A stretch of DNA of 7,004 nucleotides, taken from positions 1 through 7,004 of the forward strand of contig JANWYM010000219.1 in NCBI GenBank assembly GCA_025055355.1, read 5' to 3'. Positions 6,601-7,004 of the stretch are shown one piece after another; position 1 is the stretch's first letter; every line of letters starts with the position of its first letter. The notes below the pieces were generated by a model that was not told the DNA's origin, made no database searches, and worked only from the letters and a program-made list of their open reading frames with translations. Position numbers and translations under genes: made by a program. Source of the DNA: Abditibacteriales bacterium. GTDB lineage: Bacteria > Armatimonadota > Abditibacteriia > Abditibacteriales > JANWYM01.

Positions 6601-7004
6601 CGAATAATCCACTCGCTTCCCCAACAGATTCTTCCGAAAACGCCCCTCCTTCCCCTTCAACATATCGCTCAGGCTCTTCAACGGACGCCCATTACTTCCC
6701 GTCACCGGCCGCGCCCGCCGCCCATTATCTATCAACGCATCCACCGCCTCCTGCAACAGCCGCTTCTCATGGTTGATGATGGACTCTGGCGCCTTAATCT
6801 CCATGATCCGCCTCAACCGATTATTCCGATTGATGATCCGCCGATACAAATCATTCAGATCCGACGTCGCGAACCGCCCCCCATCCAACTGCACCATCGG
6901 CCGCAACTCCGGGGGCATCACCGGGATCACTTCCATAATCATCCACTCCGGCCGGTTCCGCGACTTCCGAAACGCCTCCACCACCTCCAGGCGCTTGATC
7001 GCCC
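3634..7004 (-). CDS. rpoC: DNA-directed RNA polymerase subunit beta prime (N-terminus off the right edge)
   Basis: 1122 residues are visible, numbered here from the first full codon at 7002-7000. The frame is open to the window edge (AIKRLEVVEAF), so the clamp head and first zinc site, roughly 200 or more residues, are outside. A GTG at 6984 is internal, not the start. Landmarks: GRFATSDLNDLYRR near the start; NADFDGD (242-248) with the three magnesium-binding aspartates; the bridge helix (about 565-593, STHGARKGLADTALRTADAG); zinc-site cysteines 604, 704, 711 and 714 (C...CX6CX2C); the trigger loop with Met748 and His752; and the closing LLGITEAAL, TDSFLSAASFQ and ENVIIGRLIPAGTG. Three expansions are present (631-704, 759-815, 859-911). 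After GTGF the protein ends in a short Ala-rich, then acidic tail. It is the last gene of its operon here; no rpsL or other ribosomal gene follows. All catalytic residues in view are conserved, so the protein should be functional. Confidence 0.98.
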   Translation of the reverse strand, partial: AIKRLEVVEAFRKSRNRPEWMIMEVIPVMPPELRPMVQLDGGRFATSDLNDLYRRIINRNNRLRRIMEIKAPESIINHEKRLLQEAVDALIDNGRRARPVTGSNGRPLKSLSDMLKGKEGRFRKNLLGKRVDYSGRSVIVVGPQLRLDQCGLPKEMAIELFKPFVMKRLVERGYTANIKTAKRMVDRMRTEVWEALEEVIREHPVLLNRAPTLHRLGIQAFQPVLVEGKAIQIHPLVCPPFNADFDGDQMAVHVPLFPAAQAEARELMLSTQNLFSPAHGNPLMSPEYDIVLGCYYMTQITEHLERAAGVQKVFGGAEEAILAYEMGALDLHAPIFVRGEERGGEIYLVGKRVRAADLEVKPPWEWKGRGRPRRCVPTTCGRLLFNEVLPEGMDYVNAPVLKKDLRELVSEIYRVCGNEATVKFLDEVKTLGFKFGTRAGVSISIADTDVESNREEIIRRTEREVSRINRQYEQGAITAGEREQQVCEYWIRATEEVTESVLNSIGKFNPLYMMVNSGSRGNPKQVSQIIGMRGLMMEPSGRFIEDLPIKHNFHEGLSLLEYFISTHGARKGLADTALRTADAGYLTRRLVDVSQDVIVRAEDCGTLNGIEVSAIVDGSDVVESLSDRLMGRLAAAPVTVPLDSLSADEVARVKQGGAREAGRNLLLLVDTNEEITPEMASAIDELSSKVESLRTVRVRSPLTCDLPNGICAKCYGRDLSKGRLVAVGEAVGIIAAQSIGEPGTQLTMRTFHLGGVAGQYLTGVADVKKKKQEALMRFHSDLRQGAVTFEPTASGEAETRRQIQRYLKVLEEPVRGLLRVVELFEARKPKGEAIIAEYDGVVADIESKGVRQVIIHSEQPLDALEHVLGHKLAEDVINPKTNKKVLEKGKEITEKDVAAAREAGVKKLTLRHEYLVPYRGNLKVAKGDYVRAGDRLTEGPIWPQTVLSLQGIAGVQNYLVTEIQKVYRSQSVTINDKHIEIIVRQMLRKRRVKDPGDTDLLPGQIIDRFQLERENQRVRQHGGREATADFVLLGITEAALATDSFLSAASFQKTTKVLTEAAIKGKEDYLTGLKENVIIGRLIPAGTGFKAHEQAAAAVAREKTGDQDDSANGANGASDSDE
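3652..3669. repeat. 9-bp tandem duplication in the rpoC tail
   Basis: CGCGCCGTT occurs twice in a row. On the rpoC strand it encodes the Asn-Gly-Ala repeat in the low-complexity tail before the terminal acidic residues. This looks like replication slippage in a poorly constrained C-terminus and has no evident function. Confidence 0.7.
4270..4428 (-). other. 53-residue RpoC expansion resembling the module before the zinc site
   Basis: Residues 859-911 lie between IIHSE and HEYLVPYRGNLKVAKGD. In Thermus and Bacillus RpoC these two flanks are, as I recall them, nearly adjacent. The segment contains LGHKLAEDVINPKTNKKVLE, then KGKEITEKDVA and EAGVKKLTLR. The order LGR-xAEDV-(D/N)P-(E/K)T-G-x-VL-x-EIT-x-AGI-x-V-x-VR is that of the module commonly found just before the second zinc site. 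It reads as a folded beta-rich insertion rather than disordered filler, and the reading frame is clean across both joins. Confidence 0.6.
4558..4728 (-). other. Trigger-loop insertion of about 51 net residues at the SI3 position of RpoC
   Basis: Residues 759-815 follow MRTFHLGGVAG and precede GLLRVVELFEARKPKG. In RpoC proteins without an insertion, these flanks are joined by about six residues ending in DIT before GLPRV. The insert begins QYLTGVADV, carries four consecutive lysines, and then a mixed charged segment with a probable helix (TRRQIQRYLKVLEEPVR). It occupies the site where E. coli has its 188-residue SI3 domain, but is much shorter and shows no sequence likeness to SI3 that I can see. 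Confidence 0.65.

Noticed and set aside
6982..6984. GTG as the true rpoC start
   Set aside because: The frame continues upstream to the window edge with residues typical of RpoC (AIKRLEVVEAF), so the true start lies beyond the window.

Overview
The window comes from a fairly GC-rich bacterial chromosome. Four plus-strand genes run left to right: a truncated COG2102/Dph6-type ATP-binding protein, a zinc-independent MDR dehydrogenase, a phytanoyl-CoA dioxygenase (PhyH) family oxygenase and a secreted SMP-30/gluconolactonase-type beta-propeller. They converge on a large minus-strand gene, rpoC (RNA polymerase beta prime), which fills the right half and runs off the right edge without its N-terminus. 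The organism cannot be named from the sequence. The 'EGEAPAEP'-encoding palindromic repeat, the PhyH/MDR/SMP-30 gene mix and the divergent RpoC suggest a little-cultured lineage of the Armatimonadota/Fervidibacteria or Planctomycetes kind. That placement is inference at low confidence.

Left half (1-3536). The first three genes look like a compact co-directional cluster whose spacers have been widened by palindromic DNA. The 359-494 spacer is almost wholly a 112-bp imperfect inverted repeat. The 1521-1614 spacer is almost wholly a 76-bp near-perfect hairpin. Both stop within about one base of the downstream Shine-Dalgarno region. Removing them would leave gaps of about 24 and 18 nt, normal for an operon. 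The 2335-2612 spacer holds a GC-rich hairpin just after the PhyH gene and a third, unrelated palindrome with 26-nt arms, before a strong ribosome binding site for the SMP-30 gene. The dehydrogenase, oxygenase and lactonase-like enzyme could belong to one catabolic route (oxidise, hydroxylate, hydrolyse), but no substrate can be read from the sequence.

Junction (3537-3633). A strong 12-bp GC hairpin lies between the converging SMP-30 and rpoC genes. It probably ends or insulates transcription in both directions, although neither strand has a clear U-tract.

Right half (3634-7004, minus strand). 1122 C-terminal residues of RpoC are visible, with the catalytic NADFDGD loop, bridge helix, trigger loop and the second zinc site all intact. 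Three segments are longer than in the E. coli, Bacillus and Thermus proteins as I recall them: about 26 extra residues before the zinc cysteines, about 51 inside the trigger loop at the place where E. coli carries SI3, and about 53 further on that resemble the module normally found before the zinc site. These expansions, together with the palindromes, are the most unusual content. I see no defence system, CRISPR array, tRNA, rRNA or complete mobile element. No gene-free stretch exceeds 300 bases.
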